A stretch of DNA of 64,000 bases from an uncultured Prevotellaceae bacterium (GTDB lineage: Bacteria; Bacteroidota; Bacteroidia; Bacteroidales; Bacteroidaceae): positions 238,707 to 302,706 of the forward strand of contig CACXIP010000001.1 of assembly GCA_902767775.1 (NCBI GenBank), in the 5' to 3' direction. The notes beneath the pieces are model-generated. The model ran no database searches, was not told the origin of the DNA, and saw only the letters and a program-made list of their open reading frames with translations. Made by a program: the position numbers and the translations under genes. Below, in pieces: positions 17,797 to 28,092 of the stretch. Within the stretch, counting starts at the first letter, position 1. The number at the start of each line of letters is the position of its first letter.

Positions 17797-18834
17797 CTAT
17801 TTGTTGGGAAATGCCTTCTGAAGCCGCTTGTATTCTTTCTTGGTCAGTCGCATGAAAGAGCCATGCTGGGGAGCTGTCACTCCAACGATGTCGGTGGGGG
17901 AGTTGAAATTCCTGAGATTTTTGTCGGCATTGCAGATGCGGTAGTGCTTGGGGTTCGACGAATATTCTATATAGGCCACACGCCAGGTATCATCACCGAT
18001 GAGTTGGAAAGCTGAGGAACCCTCACATTTCTTGTTGCCCTCAAAGTTTACATAGTCATCTTCCACTGGTTCACTCCAGGGGCCTGTAAGATGGTCTGCG
18101 GTGGCAGTGTAGATACCGGGCTTGCCCCCTTCTTTCTTGATGAGCATATGATACTTTCCGTCAGACTTCAGATAATTGATGTCTGCATCGATGGTGGCGT
18201 AGCCCCAGTCAAACAGCAAGCGTGGCTTGGTGAGTTTGGTGAAGCTCTCGTCGGCATAGGAATAGTACATGCGGTCATATCGCTCCTCGGCACGGTTCAA
18301 AAGCGAGTAGTAAATCATATATCCGCCTTTCTTGCCGTTTTCCCATTGGTAGTTGGGGTCCCAGAAAATCTGTGGCGCCCATACACGGTTGATGGTACTG
18401 TAGTCGCGGTAGGGGTCGGGGGATTGGGGGTCGCAGAAGATGGAGGCTCCCTTGCGGAAGTCGAATGTGACCGACTCCCAGGTGATCATGTCCTTGCTGT
18501 GGAGCAGGTCGATGCCGTAGTTGTTCCATTCTTTTGATTTGCGTACACACATATCGGTAGTCACCATCAGGTAACCCTTTCCATTATGTGCGCGTGTGAT
18601 GAAGGCATCACGGGTTCCGCCTTCGATACGGGCATGTACTTCGGGGTCGAAAACGGCGTCTCCATTGTTCAAGTCCTCATAGTGGTATCCGTCTCGGCTG
18701 AGCGCGTATGCGGTATATTCACCACGGTCGCTCATGTGGCAATACAGATAGCCGTATGTGCCTTTTTGCAGGTTTTGGGCTGAGGCAGTGAGCGACAGCA
18801 ACAGGATGGCGGTTGTTAAAAGGCTTTTTCTCAT
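17797..18834 (-). CDS. Secreted GH43-like glycoside hydrolase
   Basis: This is a predicted five-bladed beta-propeller glycosidase acting on arabinose-, xylose- or galactose-containing glycans. The 345-residue product has a signal peptide ending TASAQ. Putative catalytic acids are Asp76 in GGTRDAFIT, an Asp in YATIDADINYL and a Glu in KKCEGSSAFQ, in the Asp-Asp-Glu order of clan F. The propeller motifs IDLLHSKDMITWE and INRVWAPQIFWDP are clear. It follows the alpha/beta hydrolase by 41 bp on the same strand. Substrate and subfamily are uncertain. Confidence 0.75.
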   Translation of the reverse strand: MRKSLLTTAILLLSLTASAQNLQKGTYGYLYCHMSDRGEYTAYALSRDGYHYEDLNNGDAVFDPEVHARIEGGTRDAFITRAHNGKGYLMVTTDMCVRKSKEWNNYGIDLLHSKDMITWESVTFDFRKGASIFCDPQSPDPYRDYSTINRVWAPQIFWDPNYQWENGKKGGYMIYYSLLNRAEERYDRMYYSYADESFTKLTKPRLLFDWGYATIDADINYLKSDGKYHMLIKKEGGKPGIYTATADHLTGPWSEPVEDDYVNFEGNKKCEGSSAFQLIGDDTWRVAYIEYSSNPKHYRICNADKNLRNFNSPTDIVGVTAPQHGSFMRLTKKEYKRLQKAFPNK

Positions 18835-18875
18835 GTTCTTATAGTTTGTTGTATGGGTTAGTAGTGTTCAGATGT

Positions 18876-19841
18876 TTACATTCCGGATGCAGAGAGAAAA
18901 TCCCTGACGTGTTGCTCATATTCCTTGGGATAATCCCTGAACGAATGGGCATGGTCGGTGCCTTTTGTTATCCATATGGATTTGGGCTGCCCCTTGGCTT
19001 CATAGAGAGGATATACCATCTCTGAGGGAACAAAGTCATCGTTGTCGCCATGGATGAACAGCATGGGCTTATGGCATTTCTTCACCATCTTGACAGAGGA
19101 TGCCTCTCTGAATGACCATCCGTAGCGTAGTTGGCATAGGAGGCTCGAACTGTGCATGATGGGGAAGTCAGGGAGACCATATCTTGCTTTCAACTCATGG
19201 CTGAGTTCATCCCAAACACTCGTGTAGCCACAATCCTCAATGTAGCACTTGATTTGCGGAATGTTCTCTTTTCCAGAGATATTCATGGCGGTGGAAGCGC
19301 CCATCGAAACGCCTTGTATCGCAATCTGGGCAGAGTCGCTTTCACAGAAAAGACGGACGACTATGGGAATCCATTCCAATACATCATCAGCGTCCTTCCA
19401 ACCCATCTGCACTTCATTGCCGTCGCTTTGTCCATGCCCATGATGCTCCGGCATGAAGATGTTGAGACGGAGGCTGTCACGGAACATACGAGCTATCTTC
19501 ATTGATGAGTAAACATTGCATGTGTATCCATGCAGTATCATCATCGTCCGGTTGGTGCTGTCGGGTGCTGAGGCATAAACGGCATGAAGATGGCGCCCGT
19601 CGTGGGTAGTCATGGTGGTGTCGCGCATGATACCGCATTCTTTTAGGCTGTCTGCCCATGAAAGCACATCTGGAGCTTCCTCGGCAAGTATGGCTCGTCG
19701 TGAAGCGATGTCTTTGCCGCTGAGGTCGCAAAGTGACACGTGCAGCAAATAGAAACTGCCTGCGACCAATATAAGGATAATGGCGGCAACTGTCACCAGC
19801 GCCGCCTTAATCACTCTTTTGATGTATTTGCTGGAGCGCAT
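18876..19841 (-). CDS. Membrane-anchored alpha/beta hydrolase
   Basis: This is a serine hydrolase of the alpha/beta fold, probably an esterase or peptidase-like enzyme facing the periplasm. A membrane segment (about residues 12-35) anchors the 321-residue protein. The fold shows MILHGYTCNV (oxyanion region), HGHGQSDG, the nucleophile elbow GVSMGAS (Ser179), HGDNDDFVP (acid, about Asp268) and GTDHAHS (His297 or His299). It starts five bp after the valS stop and so is probably co-transcribed with it. The substrate is unknown. Confidence 0.83.
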   Translation of the reverse strand: MRSSKYIKRVIKAALVTVAAIILILVAGSFYLLHVSLCDLSGKDIASRRAILAEEAPDVLSWADSLKECGIMRDTTMTTHDGRHLHAVYASAPDSTNRTMMILHGYTCNVYSSMKIARMFRDSLRLNIFMPEHHGHGQSDGNEVQMGWKDADDVLEWIPIVVRLFCESDSAQIAIQGVSMGASTAMNISGKENIPQIKCYIEDCGYTSVWDELSHELKARYGLPDFPIMHSSSLLCQLRYGWSFREASSVKMVKKCHKPMLFIHGDNDDFVPSEMVYPLYEAKGQPKSIWITKGTDHAHSFRDYPKEYEQHVRDFLSASGM

Positions 19842-19846
19842 GGGCC

Positions 19847-22549
19847 TCAGAGCTTCTTGCGCAGCTCTGCCAATGATGCTCTCAGTGCGGCTATCTTTTC
19901 CAAAGAGTCACTGCGCTTCTTGCGCTCCAATGCGACCACAGCCTCAGGAGCATTGGCGACAAACCGCTCGTTGGCGAGCTTTTTCTCCACACCGGCAAGG
20001 AAACCTTCCAGGTGTTTCAACTGCGACTCTTGTTTCTCTATTTCAGCTGTCACGTCAATCAGGTTGCCGAGTGGCACGGCGAACTCATCGGTTCCCACCA
20101 TGAACTGGGCGGCATCGGCTGCTTTGCTGCTGGTCACCTCAAAAGAACCCAGGTTGGCCATCTTGATGATGACGGCACGATACGGTTCATAACTTGTCGT
20201 ATCCACAACCTGCAGGTCAACCTGCTCTTTTTGTGCGATGACACGCTGATTGCGAACCATGCGCACACCGGTGACCACCTGCTTGACTTTCTCGATGGCT
20301 GCAATGATGGTTTCATCTTCTGCTTGTGGCTGTTCAACGGACAACTGTTCCACCATGATGCTGGCTCCTTCTTCGCGCTCGCACAGATGCTGCCAAAGTT
20401 CCTCGGTGATGAATGGCATGAAGGGATGGAGCATCTTGAGCAAAGTCTCAAAATAGCCAAGGGTCTTTTCCATCGTGGTGCGGTCCATAGGCGAGCCATA
20501 GGCGGGTTTCACCATCTCAAGATACCAACTTGAGAATTCGTCCCAGAACAGGCGGTAGACTGCCATCAGTGCCTCTGAGATGCGGTATTTTCCAAACAGG
20601 TCGTCGAGTTCCGCATTTGTCTGGCGAAGTTTCGCCTCAAACCATTCTGTTGCAATGCGGCATTCTGTTGGCTGTTCAATGTCTGCCACTTCCAAACCTT
20701 TCACCAGGCGGAAGGCATTCCATATCTTGTTGTTGAAATTACGTCCTTGCTCACACAGCGTCTCGTCAAACAGGATGTCGTTGCCGGCGGGAGCCGAGAG
20801 CATCATGCCCATGCGCACACCATCAGCGCCATACTTGTCGATGAGCATGATGGGATCGGGGGAGTTGCCAAGGCTCTTCGACATCTTGCGTCCAAGTTTG
20901 TCGCGCACAATACCGGTGAAATACACGTTTTTGAAGGGGTATTTGCCCATGTATTCCTCGCCTGACATAATCATGCGTGCCACCCAGAAGAAGATGATGT
21001 CGGGAGCGGTCACCAGGTCAGAGGTGGGATAATAATAGTTGATTTCCTCGTTGCCGGGGTTGTTTATACCGTCGAACAGGGAGATGGGCCAGAGCCATGA
21101 GGAGAACCATGTGTCGAGTGCGGCTTCGTCTTGGCGGAGGTCTTCCATGCTTAGTGAGGCATTACCGCTCTTCTCGCGTGCCAGTTCAAGTGCCTTCTCA
21201 GCTGTCTCTGCCACCACATAATTGTCCTGATCGTCATAGTAATACGCAGGAATGCGGTGTCCCCACCACAACTGACGGGAGATGCACCAGTCCTGGATGT
21301 TTTCCAACCAGTTTTTGTAGGTGTTCTTGTATTTGGCAGGATAGAACTGCATTTCTCCGTTCATCACAGGAGGCAGTGCAATTTCTGCGAAATGCTTCAT
21401 GCTGATGAACCATTGGAGTGAAAGCCTCGGTTCGATGGCAGTATCGGGGTTGCGCTCAGAATAACCCACCTTGTTGGTGTAGTCCTCGATGCGCTCCATC
21501 AGCTCGGCAGCCTTGAGGTCCTCGACAATCTGCTTGCGGCAATCCATGCGGTCCATTCCCACATAGATGGGAGATTCCTCAGAGATGGTGCCGTCGGCAT
21601 TGAAAATGTCGATGGTTTCCAGATTGTGGGTCTTGCCCAGCATATAGTCATTGGTATCGTGTGCTGGAGTGACCTTCAGACAGCCTGTACCGAACTCAAT
21701 ATCCACATAACGGTCTTCGATGACTGGGATTACGCGGTTCACCAACGGCACAATCACCTTCTTGCCACGCAGCCACTGGTTCTTCGGGTCTTTGGGGTTC
21801 ACACACATGGCGGTGTCGCCCATGATGGTCTCAGGACGGGTGGTGGCAACCACGGCATAGTAGCCTTTGTCGTCTTTGTGTATGATGTTGCCCTCCGTTG
21901 CCAGTGCTTCCACGTTGTCGATGGATGCCTGGTCTGCCACATAATATTTCAGGTGGAAGAGGTGGCTTTGTTCCTCTTTATACACCACCTCCTCGGTGGA
22001 GAGTGCCGTCTGGGCTTTGGGGTCCCAGTTCACCATCCGCAGACCACGGTAGATGAGTCCTTTGTTGTAGAGGTCGACAAACACCTTGATGACGCTTTCG
22101 CTGCGTTTCTCATCCATGGTGAAGGCGGTGCGATCCCAGTCACAGCTGGCTCCCAAACGGCGGAGCTGCTTGAGGATGATGCCTCCGTGCTCATGAGTCC
22201 AGTCCCAGGCATGCTTGAGAAACTCCTCACGGGTGAGGTCAAGTTTCCGAATACCCTCTGATGCCAATTTTTTCACCACCTTGGCTTCCGTGGCGATGGA
22301 GGCATGGTCGGTGCCGGGCACCCAGCATGCATTCTTGCCTTTCATGCGGGCACGGCGTATGAGGATATCCTGTATGGTGTTGTTGAGCATGTGGCCCATA
22401 TGGAGCACACCTGTTACATTGGGAGGAGGAATAACGATGGTGTAGGGCTCGCGGCCGTCAGGTTTTGAACTAAACAACTTGTGGTCAAGCCAATATTGAT
22501 ACCATTTTGATTCCACTTCCTGTGGGGTGTACTTGCTTGCTAATTCCAT
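19847..22549 (-). CDS. valS: Valine--tRNA ligase
   Basis: It charges tRNA-Val with valine in the cytoplasm. The 900-residue class I synthetase has the HMGH signature (about residues 50-53) in [11 protein letters not shown], an editing domain with [17 protein letters not shown] in [10 protein letters not shown], and a C-terminal coiled coil ([20 protein letters not shown]). The start [13 protein letters not shown] is chosen because the promoter at 22578-22608 places transcription near 22573. The open frame continues upstream of that but is untranscribed. Confidence 0.97.
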   Translation of the reverse strand: MELASKYTPQEVESKWYQYWLDHKLFSSKPDGREPYTIVIPPPNVTGVLHMGHMLNNTIQDILIRRARMKGKNACWVPGTDHASIATEAKVVKKLASEGIRKLDLTREEFLKHAWDWTHEHGGIILKQLRRLGASCDWDRTAFTMDEKRSESVIKVFVDLYNKGLIYRGLRMVNWDPKAQTALSTEEVVYKEEQSHLFHLKYYVADQASIDNVEALATEGNIIHKDDKGYYAVVATTRPETIMGDTAMCVNPKDPKNQWLRGKKVIVPLVNRVIPVIEDRYVDIEFGTGCLKVTPAHDTNDYMLGKTHNLETIDIFNADGTISEESPIYVGMDRMDCRKQIVEDLKAAELMERIEDYTNKVGYSERNPDTAIEPRLSLQWFISMKHFAEIALPPVMNGEMQFYPAKYKNTYKNWLENIQDWCISRQLWWGHRIPAYYYDDQDNYVVAETAEKALELAREKSGNASLSMEDLRQDEAALDTWFSSWLWPISLFDGINNPGNEEINYYYPTSDLVTAPDIIFFWVARMIMSGEEYMGKYPFKNVYFTGIVRDKLGRKMSKSLGNSPDPIMLIDKYGADGVRMGMMLSAPAGNDILFDETLCEQGRNFNNKIWNAFRLVKGLEVADIEQPTECRIATEWFEAKLRQTNAELDDLFGKYRISEALMAVYRLFWDEFSSWYLEMVKPAYGSPMDRTTMEKTLGYFETLLKMLHPFMPFITEELWQHLCEREEGASIMVEQLSVEQPQAEDETIIAAIEKVKQVVTGVRMVRNQRVIAQKEQVDLQVVDTTSYEPYRAVIIKMANLGSFEVTSSKAADAAQFMVGTDEFAVPLGNLIDVTAEIEKQESQLKHLEGFLAGVEKKLANERFVANAPEAVVALERKKRSDSLEKIAALRASLAELRKKL

Positions 22550-22577
22550 TTTTATCTTATTTTTTCGAAATTTTCTG

Positions 22578-22608
22578 CAAAGGTACACCAAACTTGGTGC
22601 TTTGCAAA
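22578..22608 (-). promoter_or_regulatory. valS promoter with a palindrome in its spacer
   Basis: On the minus strand, TTTG (22605-22608), 19 nt and TACCTTTG (22578-22585) form a perfect Bacteroidetes promoter, with transcription starting near 22573, 24 nt before the valS ATG. A perfect palindrome CACCAAACTTGGTG (22586-22599) occupies most of the spacer and may be an operator. Confidence 0.65.
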
Positions 22609-22625
22609 ACAAATAATCAATTATT

Positions 22626-23636
22626 TCATCTCATTCTACTCATAATGACATAGATGATGACGGGAGCGCCTAAGAGAGGGGTTACGGCATTAAGGGGGAT
22701 AACTCCATTCTCACCTGGCAGATAGCAGATGAGGTTGCAGAACAGGGCAACTACGGCTCCGGTAAGAATGGTGGCTGGGAGTAGTTGTCTGTGGTTTTCT
22801 GTTCCCAAAATCATCCTGGCAATATGGGGTACTGCCAGACCAATGAACGATACAGGGCCGCAGAAGGCGGTGGTAACGGCAGTGAGAAGACCTGTCACAA
22901 TAAGCAGCCAGTTGCGCACACGAATGGTGTTGATACCCAGATTCTCCGCATATTCCTCACCCAGCAGCAGCGCATTGAGCGGTTTGATGAGCAATAGGGA
23001 TGCCAGCAATCCTGCTGATGTGGTGGTGGCAAAAACCGGTATGTGCTTCATGGTGACACCTCCGAAATTGCCCATGCCCCATACGGCGTAGGATTTGACA
23101 CCTTCCTCGGTGGCAAAGAAATTGAGCAAGGAAATTACAGAGGATGACATGAAACCTATCATTACGCCGATGATGAGCAGCATAACGCTGTTGCGCACCA
23201 TAGTGGAGAATGCAAAAATGACACCGGTCACTATCATGGCTCCTATAAAGGCTCCAAGAAGGATTGCAGCATAGCCAGTGGCTTCGAAAGTGCCGGCCGA
23301 AAGTGTCCCACCCAAAAGCAGCATGACAAGAGCCACGCCCAGACCTGCACCACCGCTGATGCCGAAGATGGAGGGACCGGCGAGGGGATTCTTGAATGCT
23401 GTCTGCAACATCAGACCACTGACCGACAGCGCTCCACCGCATAGGCAGGCTGTGATGGCCTGAGGCAAACGGGTTTCCAATACGATGTATCGCCAGGACG
23501 GACGCTCATGATTACCTTCCAGAAGAATTTGAAAGACATCTGAGGCTGGAATATGGATTGAGCCATATAGCAGACTTAGCATGAACAATATGATGATGGC
23601 CAATGAGGCCAGCAGACAGTATCTTACACCTCCCAT
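22626..23636 (-). CDS. FecCD/BtuC-type ABC transporter permease
   Basis: This is a membrane subunit of a metal-chelate importer (iron-siderophore, heme or cobalamin class). The 336 residues hold about nine to ten helices. Family motifs are [40 protein letters not shown], the cytoplasmic-loop Gly of [12 protein letters not shown] and the conserved [15 protein letters not shown]. It starts four bp after the binding-protein stop. No ATPase gene follows; valS comes next with its own promoter. The ligand is unknown. Confidence 0.92.
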   Translation of the reverse strand: MGGVRYCLLASLAIIILFMLSLLYGSIHIPASDVFQILLEGNHERPSWRYIVLETRLPQAITACLCGGALSVSGLMLQTAFKNPLAGPSIFGISGGAGLGVALVMLLLGGTLSAGTFEATGYAAILLGAFIGAMIVTGVIFAFSTMVRNSVMLLIIGVMIGFMSSSVISLLNFFATEEGVKSYAVWGMGNFGGVTMKHIPVFATTTSAGLLASLLLIKPLNALLLGEEYAENLGINTIRVRNWLLIVTGLLTAVTTAFCGPVSFIGLAVPHIARMILGTENHRQLLPATILTGAVVALFCNLICYLPGENGVIPLNAVTPLLGAPVIIYVIMSRMR

Positions 23637-23640
23637 ACCA

Positions 23641-24774
23641 CTATTTCACCGGACGGTAATAATTGAGTTGTTGGATTTTGGAATCAGGATGGAGAATGGC
23701 AATATAGTCGCTCAACAACAGATAGGGCTTGAAAGACACCTCCTCAAAATAGGGCACTTTCTCAGAGTCAACATAATAGACTCTATGGTCTTTGAATGCT
23801 TTGATTTCTTGATAACCTGCATATTCCGAGGCCAAACGGTTGTAGGTGAGGTCGCCCGAACCAAAATGGTTGAATATCCATACATCCGCATTCCCAGCCT
23901 TGTCGAGTACCGTTTCAAAAGTCATGGCAAGACTGCCGCTGTGGGAGTCTTTGCTCCATGCGTAGGTCCCGTTGGCATCAGCGATGAGCTGACCGACACT
24001 GCTCTTCCCTCCGGGCACATACCAAGTACCGCCTGTGAGTTTTTCAGTCAGGATGGAAGTTCTTGTCTTTGTCTTGGAAGCCTCTTCGCAAAGTTGCTGA
24101 TAATGTGTTTCCACTTCCTCAAAAAGTGAGTCTGCCTCATGTCCTTTTCCTAAGAGCATGCCATAGAACTTCATCCATTCAGCGCGTGCCAAAGGTGATG
24201 TCTCCATATAATCGGCACATTCCACCAATGGAATACCGATGTCGTCAAGCCTGCCATACCCACCTGAGTTCTCAAAAGGTGATACCATCAGAAGGTCTGG
24301 TTTCATGTCGATGATTTTCTCCACCACAGGATTCATCCCGTCACCACAGTCAGCTATCTGTCCGTGGTTGACGCCTTCCTTCACATAATCTACTTTGATG
24401 TATTTCAAGTCGGCCACGCCGCTTAGCTGTTGTTGCGCACCAAGCCACCCCATCAGCTGACAATGTGCTGCGGTGAAAACAACAGTTCGGTCGGCAGGAA
24501 TACGGATGAGGGAACCTTCTGGCAAAGAGGATGGAAGAGGCTTGTCTCTGTCGGCCAAGACATAACGGTGTAGGATGGCACCTTTTTTCCAAGGATTGTC
24601 AATTTCTACGGTCTTGAAGTTGCCGTAATCCACGATGTGGAGCAATGTGGCATATTTCAAGCGTAGGGTGTCGCCTCCTTCCAAGGCATACGTAGACTTG
24701 TTCTGCCTGCAGGAAATGGAAAGACAGGAGACAAGGACGAGGATGATGGAAAAAATGCCAGGATGTCGTTTCAA
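23641..24774 (-). CDS. ABC transporter substrate-binding lipoprotein, metal-chelate type
   Basis: This is the periplasmic binding protein partner of the FecCD-like permease. The 377-residue product is a lipoprotein (lipobox LSISC near residue 22). It has the Peripla_BP_2 fold, including RIPADRTVVFTAAHCQLMG, IIDMKPDLLMVSPFEN, IPLVECADYMETSPLARAEW, LTGGTWYVPGGKSSVGQLI and a C-terminal VSFKPYLLLSDYIAILHP. It starts 18 bp after the CapD-like gene and is tightly linked to the permease. Ligand class (iron-siderophore, heme or cobalamin) is not decided by sequence. Confidence 0.88.
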   Translation of the reverse strand: MKRHPGIFSIILVLVSCLSISCRQNKSTYALEGGDTLRLKYATLLHIVDYGNFKTVEIDNPWKKGAILHRYVLADRDKPLPSSLPEGSLIRIPADRTVVFTAAHCQLMGWLGAQQQLSGVADLKYIKVDYVKEGVNHGQIADCGDGMNPVVEKIIDMKPDLLMVSPFENSGGYGRLDDIGIPLVECADYMETSPLARAEWMKFYGMLLGKGHEADSLFEEVETHYQQLCEEASKTKTRTSILTEKLTGGTWYVPGGKSSVGQLIADANGTYAWSKDSHSGSLAMTFETVLDKAGNADVWIFNHFGSGDLTYNRLASEYAGYQEIKAFKDHRVYYVDSEKVPYFEEVSFKPYLLLSDYIAILHPDSKIQQLNYYRPVK

Positions 24775-24792
24775 GGACGTAATGGACTAATG

Positions 24793-26769
24793 TTAATTGT
24801 CGAGTTGGGAATAAATGGAGTTGTTGGACTTGTATTCTGGCACCATCTCTTTCATCTTGGCCACAATCCTCATGTCGTCATAAGTTTCTGACAGACTGAC
24901 CAACTCTTTAATATCTTCCCTCACATTGTCGTAATCATACTCTCTCACTTCAGCAATCCTGATTTTCTTGTGGAAACTTGGCTTGGTGTTCTCTTCGGTG
25001 GAGAGCAACTCTTCATAGAGCTTTTCGCCGGGACGGAGGCCTGTGTACTTGATTTCAATGTTCTTCAACCCACTCAGTTTAATCATGCGCTTGGCCAAAT
25101 CAGCGATTTTGACAGGCTCTCCCATGTCGAAGACAAAAATCTCACCGCCTTTCCCATGGGTCCCAGCTTCCAACACCAATTTGCAAGCCTCGGGAATCAG
25201 CATGAAGAAACGAATGATGCGCTCGTCTGTCACAGTCACAGGTCCTCCTGCCTTGATCTGGCGCTCGAAAAGTGGAATGACCGAACCATTGGAACCGAGA
25301 ACATTGCCAAAACGGGTGGTCACAAACTGTGTGATGCCCTTGAGCTTGCCCTCTTTGATGGCTTTGTCAAGGCTTTGAACGTAGATTTCGCAGATGCGCT
25401 TCGAGCAGCCCATCACATTGGTGGGATTGACCGCTTTGTCGGTCGACAGCATCACAAACTTTTTCACCCCATACTTCACACTTAAATCGGCGATGACCTG
25501 GGTGCCGTAGACGTTGTTTTGGATGCTCTCACTGGGGTTGTCCTCCATCATAGGGACGTGTTTGTAGGCTGCTGCATGGAAAACATAGTCGGGCTGGAAG
25601 ATGGAGAACAGATGCTCCATTCTCGAAGCATTGGAGATGGAACCTACAATGGTGGAGGTCTTGATTTCAGGCCATTGGCGTGCCATCATCAGTCGTATGT
25701 CGTGCTGAGGAGTCTCTGCTGAGTCAATCAGCATCAGTTCGGAAGGCTTATATTCTGAAATCTGCCTGACGATTTCCGAACCAATGGAGCCAGCGGAACC
25801 TGTGATGAGAATTTTCTTGCCGGTAAGCATCTTGCCTACTTTTTTCATGTCAACTTGTATCTCATCACGTGGCAAAAGGTCTTCCACACTGATTTGCTTC
25901 ATCTGAACGGTGGAATAATCACTGTCCTTGTTCCATTCCTTGGTGCCCTCCACCATGAAAATCTTGACGTCGGCATTGATGAAAATGTCTTGGAGAGCTG
26001 TGTCTTTTCGGAAAAACTCAGTCTGAAGAGGTGACACCAGCAGCGCCTGTATCCTTTTGCTCTCTAAGACATCACTGAAATTGTCGTCTATATAGTATAT
26101 GCTTTCACCCATCAGCATCTTGCCGCGGTAGTAGCGGTCGGTCGTGGCAAAACCGCAGAGGGCAAAATTGGCATCTTTTTGGTTGCGAATGTTTTTAGCA
26201 AGTCCTACACCGCCATCACCTACACCAAATATCAATGTGCGAAGGGCTTTCTCACGTTGGTAAGAGACATCAAAAATAGTCTTAACCAATATTCGCCAAG
26301 CCCACATCAAAATCATGGCAAGGACATACATTGCCAAAATTTGGCGTCCTTTGAGGGCAACGAACAAAGTGGAACCATGGATATCCTGAATGCCAACTCG
26401 CAGCCATGCAATAGGATAATGCATGACTTCGGCGATGGCACATGAGAGAATCATGGCATAGGCGACACGACGAAGGTCGACAAAGGATGAGTAGCGAACG
26501 ACACCGGCATAAGTATGGAAAACCTTGAATCCAATCAGGTTGAATACCATGTACACACTTATGGTGAGGGTTGCTGCCCCAAAATGTTTGATTAAGGAAC
26601 TTGCACTGGTGAACAGCAACAACACGAAAATTCCGGAGACGAAACAGATAAAACAGTCAAGGAGGAGAACAGTCCAATAGGGGAGTGCTTTCTTGGTGAA
26701 ATACCAATTGAGCAAATCATCCCTGACTCCTTTGAGGTCTGCTTTGATGGCAGATAGTATTTTACTCAT
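24793..26769 (-). CDS. CapD/WbpM-like nucleoside-diphosphate-sugar 4,6-dehydratase
   Basis: This is a membrane-bound UDP-GlcNAc-type 4,6-dehydratase, first step toward 4-amino-4,6-dideoxy sugars for surface glycans. The 658-residue product starts MSKILSAIKADLKG. Four membrane helices lie in about residues 25-160, then a CoA-binding-like fold. The SDR domain follows with ITGSAGSIGSEIV, LSTDKAVNPTNVMG and catalytic MGCSK, where Met replaces Tyr as in WbpM/PglF. The start overlaps the aminotransferase stop by one base (TAATG), so the pair is translationally coupled. A longer upstream frame would run into that gene and is not likely. Confidence 0.9.
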   Translation of the reverse strand: MSKILSAIKADLKGVRDDLLNWYFTKKALPYWTVLLLDCFICFVSGIFVLLLFTSASSLIKHFGAATLTISVYMVFNLIGFKVFHTYAGVVRYSSFVDLRRVAYAMILSCAIAEVMHYPIAWLRVGIQDIHGSTLFVALKGRQILAMYVLAMILMWAWRILVKTIFDVSYQREKALRTLIFGVGDGGVGLAKNIRNQKDANFALCGFATTDRYYRGKMLMGESIYYIDDNFSDVLESKRIQALLVSPLQTEFFRKDTALQDIFINADVKIFMVEGTKEWNKDSDYSTVQMKQISVEDLLPRDEIQVDMKKVGKMLTGKKILITGSAGSIGSEIVRQISEYKPSELMLIDSAETPQHDIRLMMARQWPEIKTSTIVGSISNASRMEHLFSIFQPDYVFHAAAYKHVPMMEDNPSESIQNNVYGTQVIADLSVKYGVKKFVMLSTDKAVNPTNVMGCSKRICEIYVQSLDKAIKEGKLKGITQFVTTRFGNVLGSNGSVIPLFERQIKAGGPVTVTDERIIRFFMLIPEACKLVLEAGTHGKGGEIFVFDMGEPVKIADLAKRMIKLSGLKNIEIKYTGLRPGEKLYEELLSTEENTKPSFHKKIRIAEVREYDYDNVREDIKELVSLSETYDDMRIVAKMKEMVPEYKSNNSIYSQLDN

Positions 26770-27938
26770 TATTTGACGACTTCTTTCAGGATGGAAATGA
26801 TCTTTTCTACATTGGCATCTGTTACGCAAGGACCGGATGGGAGACAAAGCCCCTTGCGGAACATACGTTCAGAGGTGCCGTTAATGTAGGAAGGTGCATC
26901 CTTGTAAACGGGTTGTGTGTGCATCGGGCGCCATAACGGTCGGCTTTCTATCCCTTCTTGTTGCAGTGCATGCAAGGCTTTCATGACCAGTTCGCAGGGC
27001 TCCAAATCTGCTTCTGCTGCTTGTGGCTGATTGCTCTCAGGTGTTTCAAATGTGATGGTGCTCAACCAATAATTGGGCTCCATATAGTTTTCGGGCTGAC
27101 TATGAAAGCGGATAATCTCATGGTCGGCGAATGCCTCTGCATACATGCCTGCTATACGCTGATGGTGCCGGACATGGTCTTCTACTACTGTCATCTGGCC
27201 GCGTCCGATGCCGGCGCACACATTGCTCAAACGGTAGTTGAAGCCTATTTCCTTATGGAGATAATAAGGTACGTCCTCACGAGCCTGGGTGGCGTAGAAC
27301 ATGATTTTTTTCTTGGCTTCCAGAGTGGGGCAGATAAGTGCTCCGCCTCCTGAGGTGGTGATCATCTTGTTGCCATTGAAACTCATGATGCCATATTCTC
27401 CAAAGGTGCCTGTCATTTTGCCTTTGTAACGGGAGCCGAATGCTTCTGCTGAGTCTTCTATGACAGGTATCTCATATTTGTTGGCTATGGCCATGATGTC
27501 CTCAATATAGGCTGGCATACCATAGAGATAGACAGGGACAATAGCTTTGGGCTTGCGTCCAGTCTTGCTTATTCTGTCCTTGATGGCATCTTCCAATATG
27601 TTGGGGTCCATGTTCCATGTGGCTGGCTCAGAGTCAATGAAAACGGGTGTGGCGCCTAAATAACGGGTTGGGTTGCACGATGCGGCAAAAGTAAAACTTT
27701 GACAGATGACTTCGTCTCCTGGTCCGATGCCCAAAGCCACCATAGCAAGGTGTACGGCAGCGGTTCCGGATGCCAATGCCACAACCTTTTTGCCTTGGCC
27801 AACATAGGCTTCCAAATCATCCTCGAAAGCGTTGACATTAGGTCCGAGAGGAACCACCCAGTTGGTATCAAAGGCTTCCTGAATATATTTCATTTCATTG
27901 CCGCTCATGTGGGCAAGACACAAATAGACTCTATCCAT
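26769..27938 (-). CDS. DegT/DnrJ/EryC1 family PLP aminotransferase
   Basis: It is predicted to transaminate a UDP-4-keto-6-deoxy sugar, the step after the CapD-like dehydratase (compare PglE). The 389 residues have ASGTAAVHLAMVALGIGPGD, PVYLYGMPA, VIEDSAEAFGS with the PLP-ring Asp162, and the Schiff-base Lys191 in SFNGNKMITTSGGGAL. QAREDVPYYLHKEIGFNYR and YRLSNVCAGIGRGQM are typical. The acetyltransferase that completes bacillosamine-like synthesis is not adjacent. A -7-like element (CAAAAATA at 27979-27986, minus-strand TATTTTTG) lies upstream but lacks a -33 element. Confidence 0.92.
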   Translation of the reverse strand: MDRVYLCLAHMSGNEMKYIQEAFDTNWVVPLGPNVNAFEDDLEAYVGQGKKVVALASGTAAVHLAMVALGIGPGDEVICQSFTFAASCNPTRYLGATPVFIDSEPATWNMDPNILEDAIKDRISKTGRKPKAIVPVYLYGMPAYIEDIMAIANKYEIPVIEDSAEAFGSRYKGKMTGTFGEYGIMSFNGNKMITTSGGGALICPTLEAKKKIMFYATQAREDVPYYLHKEIGFNYRLSNVCAGIGRGQMTVVEDHVRHHQRIAGMYAEAFADHEIIRFHSQPENYMEPNYWLSTITFETPESNQPQAAEADLEPCELVMKALHALQQEGIESRPLWRPMHTQPVYKDAPSYINGTSERMFRKGLCLPSGPCVTDANVEKIISILKEVVK

Positions 27939-28032
27939 CTTTTAAGGGCTTGTTTAGTGAAATACCTCTTTGGAATTGCAAAAATAATAAATAAAATTGA
28001 AAATGGGCGTGATTTTCCTTTTTTTTCAATGA

Positions 28033-28084
28033 AACCACAAAAAAACACGGCCTTCATAGCATGAGGCCGTGTCTTTTTGTGGTT
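28033..28084. terminator. Strong terminator after the SusC/SusD-FAS1 array
   Basis: ACACGGCC (28045-28052) pairs with GGCCGTGT (28065-28072), and the inner TCAT pairs with ATGA. The arms extend outward through AACCACAAAAA and TTTTTGTGGTT to a stem of over 20 bp. T-runs occur on both strands, so it can end the minus-strand array and work in both directions. Confidence 0.8.
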
Positions 28085-28092
28085 GACAGTGG

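Noticed and set aside
22550-22612. N-terminal extension of valS
   Set aside because: The extension spans the promoter and lies upstream of the predicted transcript start.
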